This document shows positions 24,322 to 32,800 of a stretch of 46,766 nt of DNA, piece after piece. This DNA is from Alistipes sp. (GTDB lineage: Bacteria; Bacteroidota; Bacteroidia; Bacteroidales; Rikenellaceae): the NCBI GenBank assembly GCA_017465605.1, contig JAFTVW010000005.1, positions 137,074 through 183,839 of the forward strand, written 5' to 3'. The first letter of the stretch is position 1, and each line of letters begins with the position of its first letter. The translations under genes and the position numbers were made by a program. The notes below the pieces were generated by a model that was not told the origin of the DNA, did no database searches, and was given only the letters and a program-made list of their open reading frames with translations.

Positions 24322-24475
24322 AATTGTAAAGTTTTTATTTTAAGTGTTTCTATTTCAGTGAACTATCTTGGCCTAATATGTAACATATTACATCGGCACC
24401 AATTCCTATAAATACTAGTATTGCAAACAACATAATTGGTATTTGTTTTGGTTTGTTGATGCAAAGTAACACCCT

Positions 24476-24500
24476 ATCTGTGTCAACTTGTGACACAGAT
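24476..24500. promoter_or_regulatory. Perfect 10-bp inverted repeat, candidate operator or terminator
   Basis: ATCTGTGTCA (24476-24485) and TGACACAGAT (24491-24500) are exact inverted arms with a 5-base spacer. On the plus strand a T-run follows (24505-24510), but no plus-strand gene lies upstream. On the minus strand it would sit just upstream of a near-consensus -7 element (TTACTTTG, complement of 24462-24469) leading to the zinc-ribbon gene. I favour an operator over a terminator, with low certainty. Confidence 0.5.
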
Positions 24501-24576
24501 TAACTTTTTTAAGAAAAATGTGAGATTTTTTTTTGGGAAACTGCTTTTGGGGGCGATTTTTAAGCCTGATTGACCT

Positions 24577-25485
24577 CTATTTGCAAGCCTGCGGCCAATA
24601 CTTTTCTACATATTGCGCAATGTATTGCTCTAACTCTGGTGAGTCGATAATTTTAATGTCGTCCATTAATCCCACTACAAAACGAGCAACACCTGCATAA
24701 TTTGCAACTGTTGTGTCAAGCACCCAGCGACCGTCATCGCTAGCCGAGAGATATTTTTCTGCAAGTGGATACTCTTCGATAAGCAGATTGCGAGCCATCA
24801 TACCGAGCGATAGGCAGATGTGAAGGCTCTGCTCTCCGTTCATTCTAAATATATCGATATTTCCCTGTCGATGCTCGGCTTGGTGCTGCCATTGATTGTC
24901 AAGCTTTTCAACCGACCCAATGCGTGATAATTTGAATAGCTTGCAGGCGTTATCTTCTGTGTCGTAACACCATATTTGTATGTAATTGGTTGTGAATGCA
25001 AAAGGTTCAACCATTCGGTCGCGTGCTACACTACCGTGAGCCGACCTATATGAACATAGCTTCACCTGCTTTTGTTCCTCAATAGCTTCAATTAGGGTGT
25101 GAACCGTTGCAGAGTTACTGCCACGAACAATCGTGTCGGCCAATATCTTGTTGTCGTAAACCGAGTATAGCTTGCGTTTAAGATTTTGTTTTAGCAGATT
25201 GGTGTCGTCAATACTCTCGATTGCTCGTTTGAGTATTACGGCCTCCTCCTCTGTAAAGTGTACAAGTTGAGATATATCTTTGAAGTGTGGCGACTCTTTG
25301 TCAAGTCTGATGTGGTCGCCGCTCTTTTTAATCACGAAGCCAGCCTCTCGAAATGTGTCAATGTAGCGATAAACAGTGCGACGCGACATAGAGAGTCTTT
25401 CGGCCAAGTCATCAACCGTATAGGTTGTGTTGGTCGTAAGCATCTTCATTAGACGTAGTAATCTCTCTATTTTTGGTTGATCCAT
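24577..25485 (-). CDS. WYL-domain transcriptional regulator (YafY type)
   Basis: A 302-residue regulator with an N-terminal winged HTH (about 1-60, VDDLAERLSMSRRTVYRYID). A middle WYL domain (about 135-205) follows: SYRSAHGSVARDRMVEPFAF, then NYIQIWCYDTEDNACKLFKLSRI. The C-terminal extension (WCX type, about 215-300) comes last. The literal W-Y-L triad is replaced by I-W-C, although the surrounding pattern is conserved. WYL proteins bind small molecules or nucleic acids and often respond to DNA damage or metabolites. It has its own -7 box (25521-25528), next to the dnaA terminator. A palindrome 76 bp past its stop may be a target site (inference). Confidence 0.9.
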   Translation of the reverse strand: MDQPKIERLLRLMKMLTTNTTYTVDDLAERLSMSRRTVYRYIDTFREAGFVIKKSGDHIRLDKESPHFKDISQLVHFTEEEAVILKRAIESIDDTNLLKQNLKRKLYSVYDNKILADTIVRGSNSATVHTLIEAIEEQKQVKLCSYRSAHGSVARDRMVEPFAFTTNYIQIWCYDTEDNACKLFKLSRIGSVEKLDNQWQHQAEHRQGNIDIFRMNGEQSLHICLSLGMMARNLLIEEYPLAEKYLSASDDGRWVLDTTVANYAGVARFVVGLMDDIKIIDSPELEQYIAQYVEKYWPQACK

Positions 25486-25520
25486 CGCCTGTGATTGATA
25501 TTTCTATTGTAAATTCATTA

Positions 25521-25528
25521 CAAATATA
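25521..25528 (-). promoter_or_regulatory. -7 box of the WYL regulator
   Basis: Minus-strand TATATTTG lies 35 bp upstream of the ATG, directly after the dnaA terminator. No TTTG -33 at the expected spacing. Confidence 0.6.
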
Positions 25529-25532
25529 TGAA

Positions 25533-25565
25533 AAATCACCGCACGAAATCTTCGTACGGTGATTT
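25533..25565 (-). terminator. dnaA terminator
   Basis: AAATCACCG (25533-25541) pairs with CGGTGATTT (25557-25565), and ACGAA (25543-25547) with TTCGT (25551-25555), leaving a 3-base loop. On the minus strand it ends in five T. Confidence 0.87.
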
Positions 25566-25584
25566 AATTCAATATGTATTGTTA

Positions 25585-26994
25585 TTATCCTGCTGCAATA
25601 ATCTTCTCCAACTCGTCGATTTGGCTCTTGAATACCTTGTCGGTCTCAATCATATTGCTCACTGTTTTGCACGAATGCAATACAGTTGCGTGGTTACGGC
25701 CTCCAATTGCGGCTCCGATGGCTGCCAATGGTGATTTGGTGTGTTGCTTGGCCAGATACATTGCTATCTGACGTGCTTGCGCAACCTCACGCGTACGCTT
25801 CTGCGAATTGAAACTCTGCTCGTCAATATCGTAGTATTGGCACACTATTTCGGTGATGCGTGCAATCGAAATCTCCTTGTGGCTCATCTGCACATATACC
25901 TTCAATACCTCTTTGGCCAGCGAAGTCGAGATTCTGCGACCCATATAATTGGCATTGGCTTTAAGCGAGAGAAGCGCACCTTCGATTTCTCGGATATTGG
26001 CTGAAATATTATCGGCCAAATAGGTTACCACCTCATCGGTGAGCGAAATCTCCATACCTTCGGCTTTCGAGCGGATAATCTTAACCTTCGTCTCGTAGTC
26101 GGGTGTGCTGATTGGTGCCGATAAACCCCACTTGAAACGTGTGAGCAGGCGTTGTTCAATATCCTTCAACTCAACAGGCGGTTTATCCGATGTGAGGATA
26201 ATCTGCTTATTTGCCATCTGCAAATGGTTGAAGATGTTGAAGAATACATTTTGCGTACCGCTGCGGCCTGTAAGCTCCTGAATATCGTCAATAATAAGAA
26301 CGTCTATCATCTGATAGAAGCGAATAAAGTCGTTCAACTCTCCGTTCTTGAATGCGGTCTGGAACTGAGCCATAAACTTATTGGTCGATACATAGAGTAC
26401 CTGCAACTCTGGGTGACGCTCACGCACTTCGTGGCCGATAGCCTGTACGATGTGGGTCTTTCCCAATCCCGACGCTCCATATATATAGAGTGGGTTGAAA
26501 GGTGAAGAACCAGGCGTAAGAGCAACGGTCAAACCAGCCGAACGAGCCAATCTGTTACACTCGCCCTCGACGTGGGTCGAGAATGTATATTTAGAGTTTA
26601 GCTGCGGGTCAATGATAACTCGTTTCAATCCAGGGATTACAAACGGATTCTTGATGTTTGCGGTGTTGGATTGAGTTGTAAATTGTGAAATGGCAGTTGT
26701 GTCGGCATTCACAGGCATTGCGGGCTGCTCTGTGCTATTGGGGATAGCATAGCGTATGCGAGTTTGCCTACCATATAGCTGGTATATGATTTGTGCAACG
26801 AACTGTTTGATGTAATTCTTTTCGATATGCGACACATAACTCTCATTAGGTACTTTCAATTTAAGGATTGTACCATCGAATGCAATAGGCTTAATAGGCT
26901 CAAACCATCGAGCATACTCCTCTTGCGAGATTTGCTGCTTGATGCGGTCTAAGCAAATTTGCCACACTTCACCGTATGTATGAGAGTTTGCCAT
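25585..26994 (-). CDS. dnaA: Chromosomal replication initiator DnaA
   Basis: A 469-residue AAA+ initiator that binds DnaA boxes and opens the origin. The N-terminal DnaB/DiaA interaction domain (about 1-70, EVWQICLDRIKQQISQEEYARWF) and a variable linker precede the AAA+ core. The core carries Walker A YGASGLGKTH, Walker B IDVLIIDDIQEL and sensor/arginine-finger regions (LTSDKPPVEL, RLLTRFKWGL). The C-terminal domain IV keeps the DNA-binding signature IGGRNHATVLHSCKTV. It is monocistronic, with terminator behind and a 332-bp gap ahead holding one consensus DnaA box. dnaN and rpmH are not adjacent, which is usual for Bacteroidetes. Confidence 0.97.
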   Translation of the reverse strand: MANSHTYGEVWQICLDRIKQQISQEEYARWFEPIKPIAFDGTILKLKVPNESYVSHIEKNYIKQFVAQIIYQLYGRQTRIRYAIPNSTEQPAMPVNADTTAISQFTTQSNTANIKNPFVIPGLKRVIIDPQLNSKYTFSTHVEGECNRLARSAGLTVALTPGSSPFNPLYIYGASGLGKTHIVQAIGHEVRERHPELQVLYVSTNKFMAQFQTAFKNGELNDFIRFYQMIDVLIIDDIQELTGRSGTQNVFFNIFNHLQMANKQIILTSDKPPVELKDIEQRLLTRFKWGLSAPISTPDYETKVKIIRSKAEGMEISLTDEVVTYLADNISANIREIEGALLSLKANANYMGRRISTSLAKEVLKVYVQMSHKEISIARITEIVCQYYDIDEQSFNSQKRTREVAQARQIAMYLAKQHTKSPLAAIGAAIGGRNHATVLHSCKTVSNMIETDKVFKSQIDELEKIIAAG

Positions 26995-27132
26995 TATTAT
27001 TGTGTTTCTCTTTGTAATCTTCTAAAAAATGGTTATATTTGGCGTGAATCTATCCCCGCCGCCCCTTTTTGTGAAAAGGCGGAGTGAGAAATTCAACTTG
27101 TCTCGGATTCGTTTTCTTTGACAGCACAAAGT

Positions 27133-27141
27133 TGTGAATAA
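27133..27141 (-). promoter_or_regulatory. Consensus DnaA box upstream of dnaA
   Basis: Minus-strand TTATTCACA matches TTATNCACA exactly. A single box suits autoregulation of dnaA better than an origin, which would need a cluster. Confidence 0.5.
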
Positions 27142-27261
27142 ATTTGTTAAAATAATTTTTATTTGCTCTTGTTTTTGTTCTTTTTTTGTATATAGAGAAA
27201 CAACGCTTTTTTGAGTCCGATTTTTTAACTCGCTGATAGTGAATAATTGAAAAAAAAGTTG

Positions 27262-27269
27262 TATATTTG
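27262..27269 (+). promoter_or_regulatory. -7 box of the phosphoglucomutase gene
   Basis: TATATTTG lies 57 bp upstream of the ATG. The -33 region is poor. Confidence 0.6.
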
Positions 27270-27326
27270 TGTATCAGAAAATAGGATAATTTATAACACT
27301 AACTATAATTAAAATTTATAACGATT

Positions 27327-29072
27327 ATGACAGGCAATTTGGAGCAGTCAGTTTTGGCAAAAGCACAAAGTTGGCTTGACGGCGATTATGATGCCGATAC
27401 AAAAGCTCAGGTTAAGTCGCTGATGGAGAGTGATATGAAGGAGCTTACAGAGAGCTTCTACAAGGATCTTGAATTCGGTACAGGAGGTCTGCGCGGTATT
27501 ATGGGAGTAGGTAGTAACCGTATGAATATCTATACAGTAGGTACTGCCACTCAGGGTCTTGCAAATTATTTGAAAAAGAATTTCGCGGGTGAGCAGGTGC
27601 GCGTGGCTGTTGCTCACGATAGCCGCAATAATTCTCGCAAGTTTGCCGAGCGTGTAGCCGACATTTTTGCATCGAATGGTTTTCAGGTATATTTGTTCGA
27701 TGCATTGCGCCCTGTTCCTGAGTTGAGTTTCACGATTCGTGAGCTTGGCTTGCATTCGGGAGTTGCAATTACCGCATCTCATAACCCCAAGGAGTATAAC
27801 GGTTACAAAGCATATTGGAGCGATGGTGCGCAGGTTACTCCTCCACACGATACAAATATCATCGATGAGGTAGCGAAGATTACCGACAACTCGCAGGTTC
27901 TCACAGGTGCAAATCCTGAGAATATCACTATTCTTGATGAGGAGTTCGATAAGCGTTATGTGGCTCGTATTAAGCAAGACGTTCAGCTATCGCCTGAGTG
28001 TGTTGCTAAATATAAGGATATGAAGATTGTCTATACTCCTCTTCATGGTGCAGGTGTACGTCTGGTACCTATGGCCTTGAAGGCGTTTGGTTTCGAGAAT
28101 GTATTTGTTGTACCCGAGCAGGCTGTCATCGATGGTAACTTCCCAACAGTCGATTCACCTAATCCCGAGGAGCGTAAGACTATGTTGCAGGCTATGGAGT
28201 GGGGCCGCAAGGAGAACGCCGATTTGGTATTGGCAACAGACCCCGACTCAGACCGTATTGGTGTAGCATTGCGCACGGGTAGCGGTGAGTATGAGTTACT
28301 CAACGGTAATCAGACTTTGGCTCTGTTGCTTAGCTACCAGCTTACTCGTTTGGCTGAGCGTGGTGACTTGGACGGTAGCCAGTATGCCGTTAAGACCATC
28401 GTAACATCGCAGATGGCCAATGCCGTAGCTGCTCACTTTGGCGTGAAGTGCTACGACTGTTTGACAGGCTTTAAGTACATCGCAAAGATTATTCGCGAGA
28501 ACGAGGGTAAGGCTAAGTTTATCGGTGGTGGCGAGGAGAGCTTCGGTTACCTTGCTGGCGACTATGTTCGCGATAAAGATGCTGTTTCGGCTTGTGCATT
28601 GGCTGCTGAGGCTGCTGCTTGGGCAAAGGATACTATGGGACTTACACTCTATGAGTGGTTGCAGGAGTTGTATGTGAAGTATGGCTTCTATCGTGAGTCT
28701 TTGGTATCGGTTGTTCGTAAGGGCAAGGAGGGAGCCGAGGAGATTCAGAAGATGATGATTGACTTCCGCGCTAACCCTCCCAAGGAGTTGGCTGGCTCAG
28801 AGGTGCTCAAAGTCCTTGATTATAAGTCTTTGCAGGAGTTGAACGTGCGAAGTGGTGTCCGCACCCCTATCGAGCAGGATTCAAGCAATGTATTGCAGTG
28901 GATTACAGCCGACGGTAGCATTATCTCGGTTCGTCCTTCTGGTACAGAGCCTAAGATTAAGTTCTACTTTGGTGTTAAGGAGCCTCTGCCATCAGTTGAG
29001 CAGTTCGATGAGGTATTGGCTAAACTCGACGAGAAGATTGAGACCATCAAACGAGACCTCAAACTTATCTAA
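27327..29072 (+). CDS. Phosphoglucomutase/phosphomannomutase
   Basis: A 581-residue cytoplasmic alpha-D-phosphohexomutase that interconverts hexose 1- and 6-phosphates, feeding nucleotide-sugar and glycogen pathways. The active phosphoserine is Ser151 in ITASHNPKEYNG. The metal loop is DPDSDRIGVA, the sugar-specificity loop is GGEESFGYL, and the C-terminal phosphate-binding loop is VRPSGTEPKIKFYF. The N-terminal FGTGGLRGIMG is typical of the long (PGM2-like) form. It has its own promoter and terminator. Whether glucose, mannose or both is the main substrate cannot be told from motifs alone. Confidence 0.95.
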   Translation: MTGNLEQSVLAKAQSWLDGDYDADTKAQVKSLMESDMKELTESFYKDLEFGTGGLRGIMGVGSNRMNIYTVGTATQGLANYLKKNFAGEQVRVAVAHDSRNNSRKFAERVADIFASNGFQVYLFDALRPVPELSFTIRELGLHSGVAITASHNPKEYNGYKAYWSDGAQVTPPHDTNIIDEVAKITDNSQVLTGANPENITILDEEFDKRYVARIKQDVQLSPECVAKYKDMKIVYTPLHGAGVRLVPMALKAFGFENVFVVPEQAVIDGNFPTVDSPNPEERKTMLQAMEWGRKENADLVLATDPDSDRIGVALRTGSGEYELLNGNQTLALLLSYQLTRLAERGDLDGSQYAVKTIVTSQMANAVAAHFGVKCYDCLTGFKYIAKIIRENEGKAKFIGGGEESFGYLAGDYVRDKDAVSACALAAEAAAWAKDTMGLTLYEWLQELYVKYGFYRESLVSVVRKGKEGAEEIQKMMIDFRANPPKELAGSEVLKVLDYKSLQELNVRSGVRTPIEQDSSNVLQWITADGSIISVRPSGTEPKIKFYFGVKEPLPSVEQFDEVLAKLDEKIETIKRDLKLI

Positions 29073-29104
29073 TCAAGATAGCTATATTACATATAGGCTA
29101 ATTC

Positions 29105-29137
29105 AGATTGCTGACCTTGTAAAAGGCTCGGCAATCT
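29105..29137 (+). terminator. Phosphoglucomutase terminator
   Basis: AGATTGC (29105-29111) pairs with GCAATCT (29131-29137), with an inner CCTT/AAGG extension, followed by a T-run (29137-29142). Confidence 0.9.
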
Positions 29138-29197
29138 TTTTTATTATATATAAGTAATTGCGCGAAATCAAAAACAATAATGTTATTTTTTGAAAAT

Positions 29198-29235
29198 AAC
29201 TATCGAAATAGTTGCATAACTACAACAATAGTTAT
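29198..29235. promoter_or_regulatory. Two AACTA-N6-TAGTT dyads over the blaI-like promoter
   Basis: Dyad 1 is AACTAT (29198-29203) with ATAGTT (29208-29213). Dyad 2 is ATAACTA (29216-29222) with TAGTTAT (29229-29235). Both reduce to AACTA-N6-TAGTT, with starts 20 bp apart (two helical turns). They cover the -33 and abut the -7 of the promoter, an arrangement expected for an autorepressor. Confidence 0.75.
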
Positions 29236-29242
29236 ATATTTG
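29212..29242 (+). promoter_or_regulatory. Promoter of the blaI-blaR1-like operon
   Basis: TTG (29212-29214) and TATATTTG (29235-29242) are separated by 20 bp, fitting the Bacteroidetes -33/-7 promoter. The ATG is 69 bp downstream. Confidence 0.75.
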
Positions 29243-29310
29243 CATTAGGAAAAGGAAAACAATATTCGGAAACATCGTAAAGAACTTATAACTTAAACTA
29301 TTAAACTATT

Positions 29311-29715
29311 ATGGCAGAACGACTTAGACCTAAATCACAAGAACTTACTCCCGCCGAATTGGAAATTATGCAGATTCTTTGGACGCGAGGTAAGGGTTTT
29401 GTAAATGATGTAATCGAGCTTCTCCCAGAGCCAAAACCAGCCTATAATACCGTATCGACCGTGCTGCGAGTGCTTGAAAAGAAGGGTTTTGTGGGCTATA
29501 AGGCCTATGGCAAGAGTCACGAATACTACCCTTTGGTGGATCGTGATAGCTACACCTCTACATTTATGTCGTCGGTTCTTGACCGATTCTTTGGCGGCTC
29601 GACAAGTCGTATGGTGTCGTTTCTCACTTCGAGCAAAGCAATTTCGCTCGAAGAGACCAGCGAGATTATCGAAATGCTCCAATCTCCCGAGAAGGATAGC
29701 GTTGCAGCCGAGTAA
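29311..29715 (+). CDS. BlaI/MecI/CopY-family transcriptional repressor
   Basis: A 134-residue winged-helix repressor (PF03965). LTPAELEIMQILWTRGKGFV opens the winged helix, PAYNTVSTVLRVLEKKGFV is the recognition helix with the typical YNTV/STVLRVLE pattern, and the wing GYKAYGKSHEYYPLV follows. A C-terminal dimerisation helix pair is present. In the classical system the sensor protease causes cleavage of the repressor and derepression. It lies 105 bp before the BlaR1-like sensor gene with no terminator between, and two dyads overlap its own promoter. No beta-lactamase gene is adjacent, so the regulon is probably not classical resistance. Confidence 0.93.
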   Translation: MAERLRPKSQELTPAELEIMQILWTRGKGFVNDVIELLPEPKPAYNTVSTVLRVLEKKGFVGYKAYGKSHEYYPLVDRDSYTSTFMSSVLDRFFGGSTSRMVSFLTSSKAISLEETSEIIEMLQSPEKDSVAAE

Positions 29716-29820
29716 ATCGTACGTAACCATCATTGTTGGAGGGGTTTACCCTATCGCGTACTCGGACTACGCTCTATATATGTCCGATAAGCATTGTTTT
29801 ACGGCATAAAAATCTAAGTT

Positions 29821-32800
29821 ATGTCAGTTACCTTATATATTTTGGAGTTCGTGTTGTGCAGTGCAGTTTTTGTGGCATTGTATAAACTATTTATCGAGGG
29901 TCGTGTATCGTATCGCTATTCTCGTATCTATTTGGTGTGGTCGATGGTGTTCTCGGCGGTAGTGCCGATGTTGGAGCTACCACTCTACCCTGCCCAGACA
30001 ATTTATTACGAGTTGCCGGTAATCACCTACACTCAACCCGTAGAGTTCCCGCAATCGGCCGATATCGTCACTCCATCAGAGCCAACGGTCGAGCCGGTGC
30101 AGCAACCCATTGATTGGGGTATGGTTGCAGGCGTTGTCGCAGCCTCGATTTACGGATTGATAGTGATGCTCAATTTGGCTCGATTTGCGTGGCGATTGTG
30201 GCTTATTAGAAAGTTGCGTCGTCGTTGTGAACTCACAATATATGAGGCATATACGCTTGCTTTGAGCGACCATATTTCCGAACCGTTTTCCTTTTGGCGA
30301 ACCGTTTATATGAATCGCCATATGCAGGGTCGCGAGCGGCAGCATATCTTAACTCACGAACTTAGCCACGTCAGCCATCACCACACAGCCGAGCGACTCA
30401 CATTGGAGTTGATGCGTTGCGTGTTCTGGTTCAATCCGTTTGTGTGGATTGCTGGATCGTTGTTGGTGCAGGTGCAGGAGTGGCAGGCCGATAAAGATGT
30501 GATTGATGCAGGTTACGATGTTTACGAATATAGAAATTTCATTTTTCGCCAGCTCTATGGTGTAGGTCCCGAAGTGGATTTAACCAGCGGGTTACATAGT
30601 AAATTAACTAAAAAACGATTTCTTATGATGACGGATTTCAAAAAGGGACGATTCCAACTTTTGCGTATGGTTGCATCAGTTCCCGTTATGGCGGCAATGA
30701 TATTGGCTTTTGGTGCAGTTAAAGCCGAGGATAAGATTGTTTATAATTCACCGTCTCAAATTTCCGAGCCTATTGCCGAGGGGTATGAGACAAGCGGATT
30801 TGTGCAAGCTGAAAACAGTGAGTTTGAGCAAGACACAGTGAAGGCCAAGTATCCGCCCACAGTAAAATATACGGCTGGTATTATTGTTCCCGAAGATGAG
30901 AAACAGATTATTCTCAATAAGGGTACATATGAAGTTATGGGTATTGCTTATACTTCGGCAGAGTATAACAAAACGCCTGTTGATGTAGTGATTTTTGTGC
31001 TCAACGACAGCAAAATGGCAATTAAGAATAAGAGCGATTGGAAGTTCGTCGAGTCGGGTACATACTCTTATGTGCTTACAAACAAACGTCTTACAATAGC
31101 CAGAGACAACAAGCAATTTACATTCGATACAAAATATGTCGGCCCTACATTCAAATCTTCTTTGAAAATATTTACTCCCGATGATTCAAAGATTCGCAGT
31201 TTGGATTTTGTTGGCCCGATGGAGAGTCGAGACTCCTCAGTAATGATTGGCTTCAAAGATGGTAAGGTGTATTTGAATGGTAAAGAGACTACTGTCAAAG
31301 AACTTGAAGATGTACATCATCTTGATTTTGAAGCACCTGTTAATGACCCACAAAATCAAAAGAGAAATCTCTACGATATCCTCAGTGAAGGTATGGAAAA
31401 GACTATCCCTCAGCCTGCTGTTGAGGAGTCGGAGGTGGCATCGGTTAAGCTTAATGCCAATGCTACGAAGGCTGCCGAACTTATGGCCAAGCAGCGTCGC
31501 CCAATTATCAATATTAAGCACACCAGCATAACTGATGCTCATCTATATTTGGAGGGTATCGAGATTACCCTACCCGAATTCCAAAAAATTATGGCAAGTG
31601 GTGATATGTCTCAGAAGACCTTTGTTTTGGGTTACCCAGTGGTATCTGTGCATACCGATATTGGCCAACGGGTACAGGAGATTGTTGCTCAGAGCGGTGC
31701 CAAGTTCGAATTGAGTCGCAATATAGCCGTTGTTGATGGAAAACGAGCAAAGATGCCTGCATCTCTAAAAATGTTTGATTCAAAAGTTCATACAGTCTTA
31801 AACGATGAGGTGAAGCAAATCTTAAAATCGACAGGAATCTCAGAGCGTGAATTCCTCGAAGGCTATCTCATTGAATTTAAGTCAAAGAGTGAGTTAAGCA
31901 TTGTGGTCTGTAAGCAATCAATCTTGTATAACAATAGAGGCTCATACAATATAAATACCCTAAGGAGAGAGTTATCATCGTTGAAAGCTATGGGATTGAA
32001 TCAACCTATATCTCTCTATGTTCAGAATGGAACTTCCGAGGAGAGCGTATCGCAAGTAAAGGAGCTTTTAAGCTCACTTGATTTGCTCGGCTCTACCACT
32101 ATTAAGCAGACTTCTACCTATGGCTTAAAACATATGCCGGCAATCTTTATAGATGGTAAACTCTCGACCGAGAAAGAGCTTGCCGAGTTATCTCCGAACG
32201 ATGTAGGCACGTTTTATATTATTACCGAAGTTGATCATTACATAAAGAAGGTTTTGGCCAACGCATCATATTCCGAGGCTGATTTTGCCAAGACTAAGAT
32301 GCTTTATGTCGAGCGAAAGACCCAAGTGATGATTAAAGATGGCAAATTCTATCTCAATGGTAATGAAATTTCGTTGGAGGAGTATGTAAAGCTCGATAAG
32401 GGCTCGTATTCCAATGCTAAGACAGCTAATATGAACAAAGTGTACTTCCTTAGCCAATATTTTGTGGAGTCACCACGAAAGATGGTTCACAGAATTGGTC
32501 AAGGTGGCGATCCTGCCAAATGTAGAAATCTTGCCCGAAGTAAACTCTCGGAGTATTCCATTATTCAACAAACGTTAGGTTACAATGTTGAGGTGTTTGA
32601 GGCGGTTAAAAATGCGTTGATGAAGAATCACCGAGTTAAGTATATTATGATCGTCGATCACGAATGTAAGGGCGAGATTATATGCAAGGATATCGACGGT
32701 GAGACAGTGGTATTTAATTCGTGGGATAGAAAATATAGTATGCGTAAACCCGAATATTCAGTGATTAAGGCTGAGGTGTTGGCTGATGACAAATTGATTG

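Larger units (their letters stand above)
26995..27326. other. dnaA-pgm divergent intergenic region
   Basis: 332 bp of mostly AT-rich DNA. It holds a GC-rich hairpin in the dnaA leader (CCGCC 27059-27063, GGCGG 27078-27082) and one consensus DnaA box. It also contains a weaker box-like site near 27239-27247 and the pgm -7 box. No gene is present. Confidence 0.7.

Noticed and set aside
26995-27326. Replication origin upstream of dnaA
   Set aside because: Only one exact DnaA box was found and no cluster, so an origin call is not supported.
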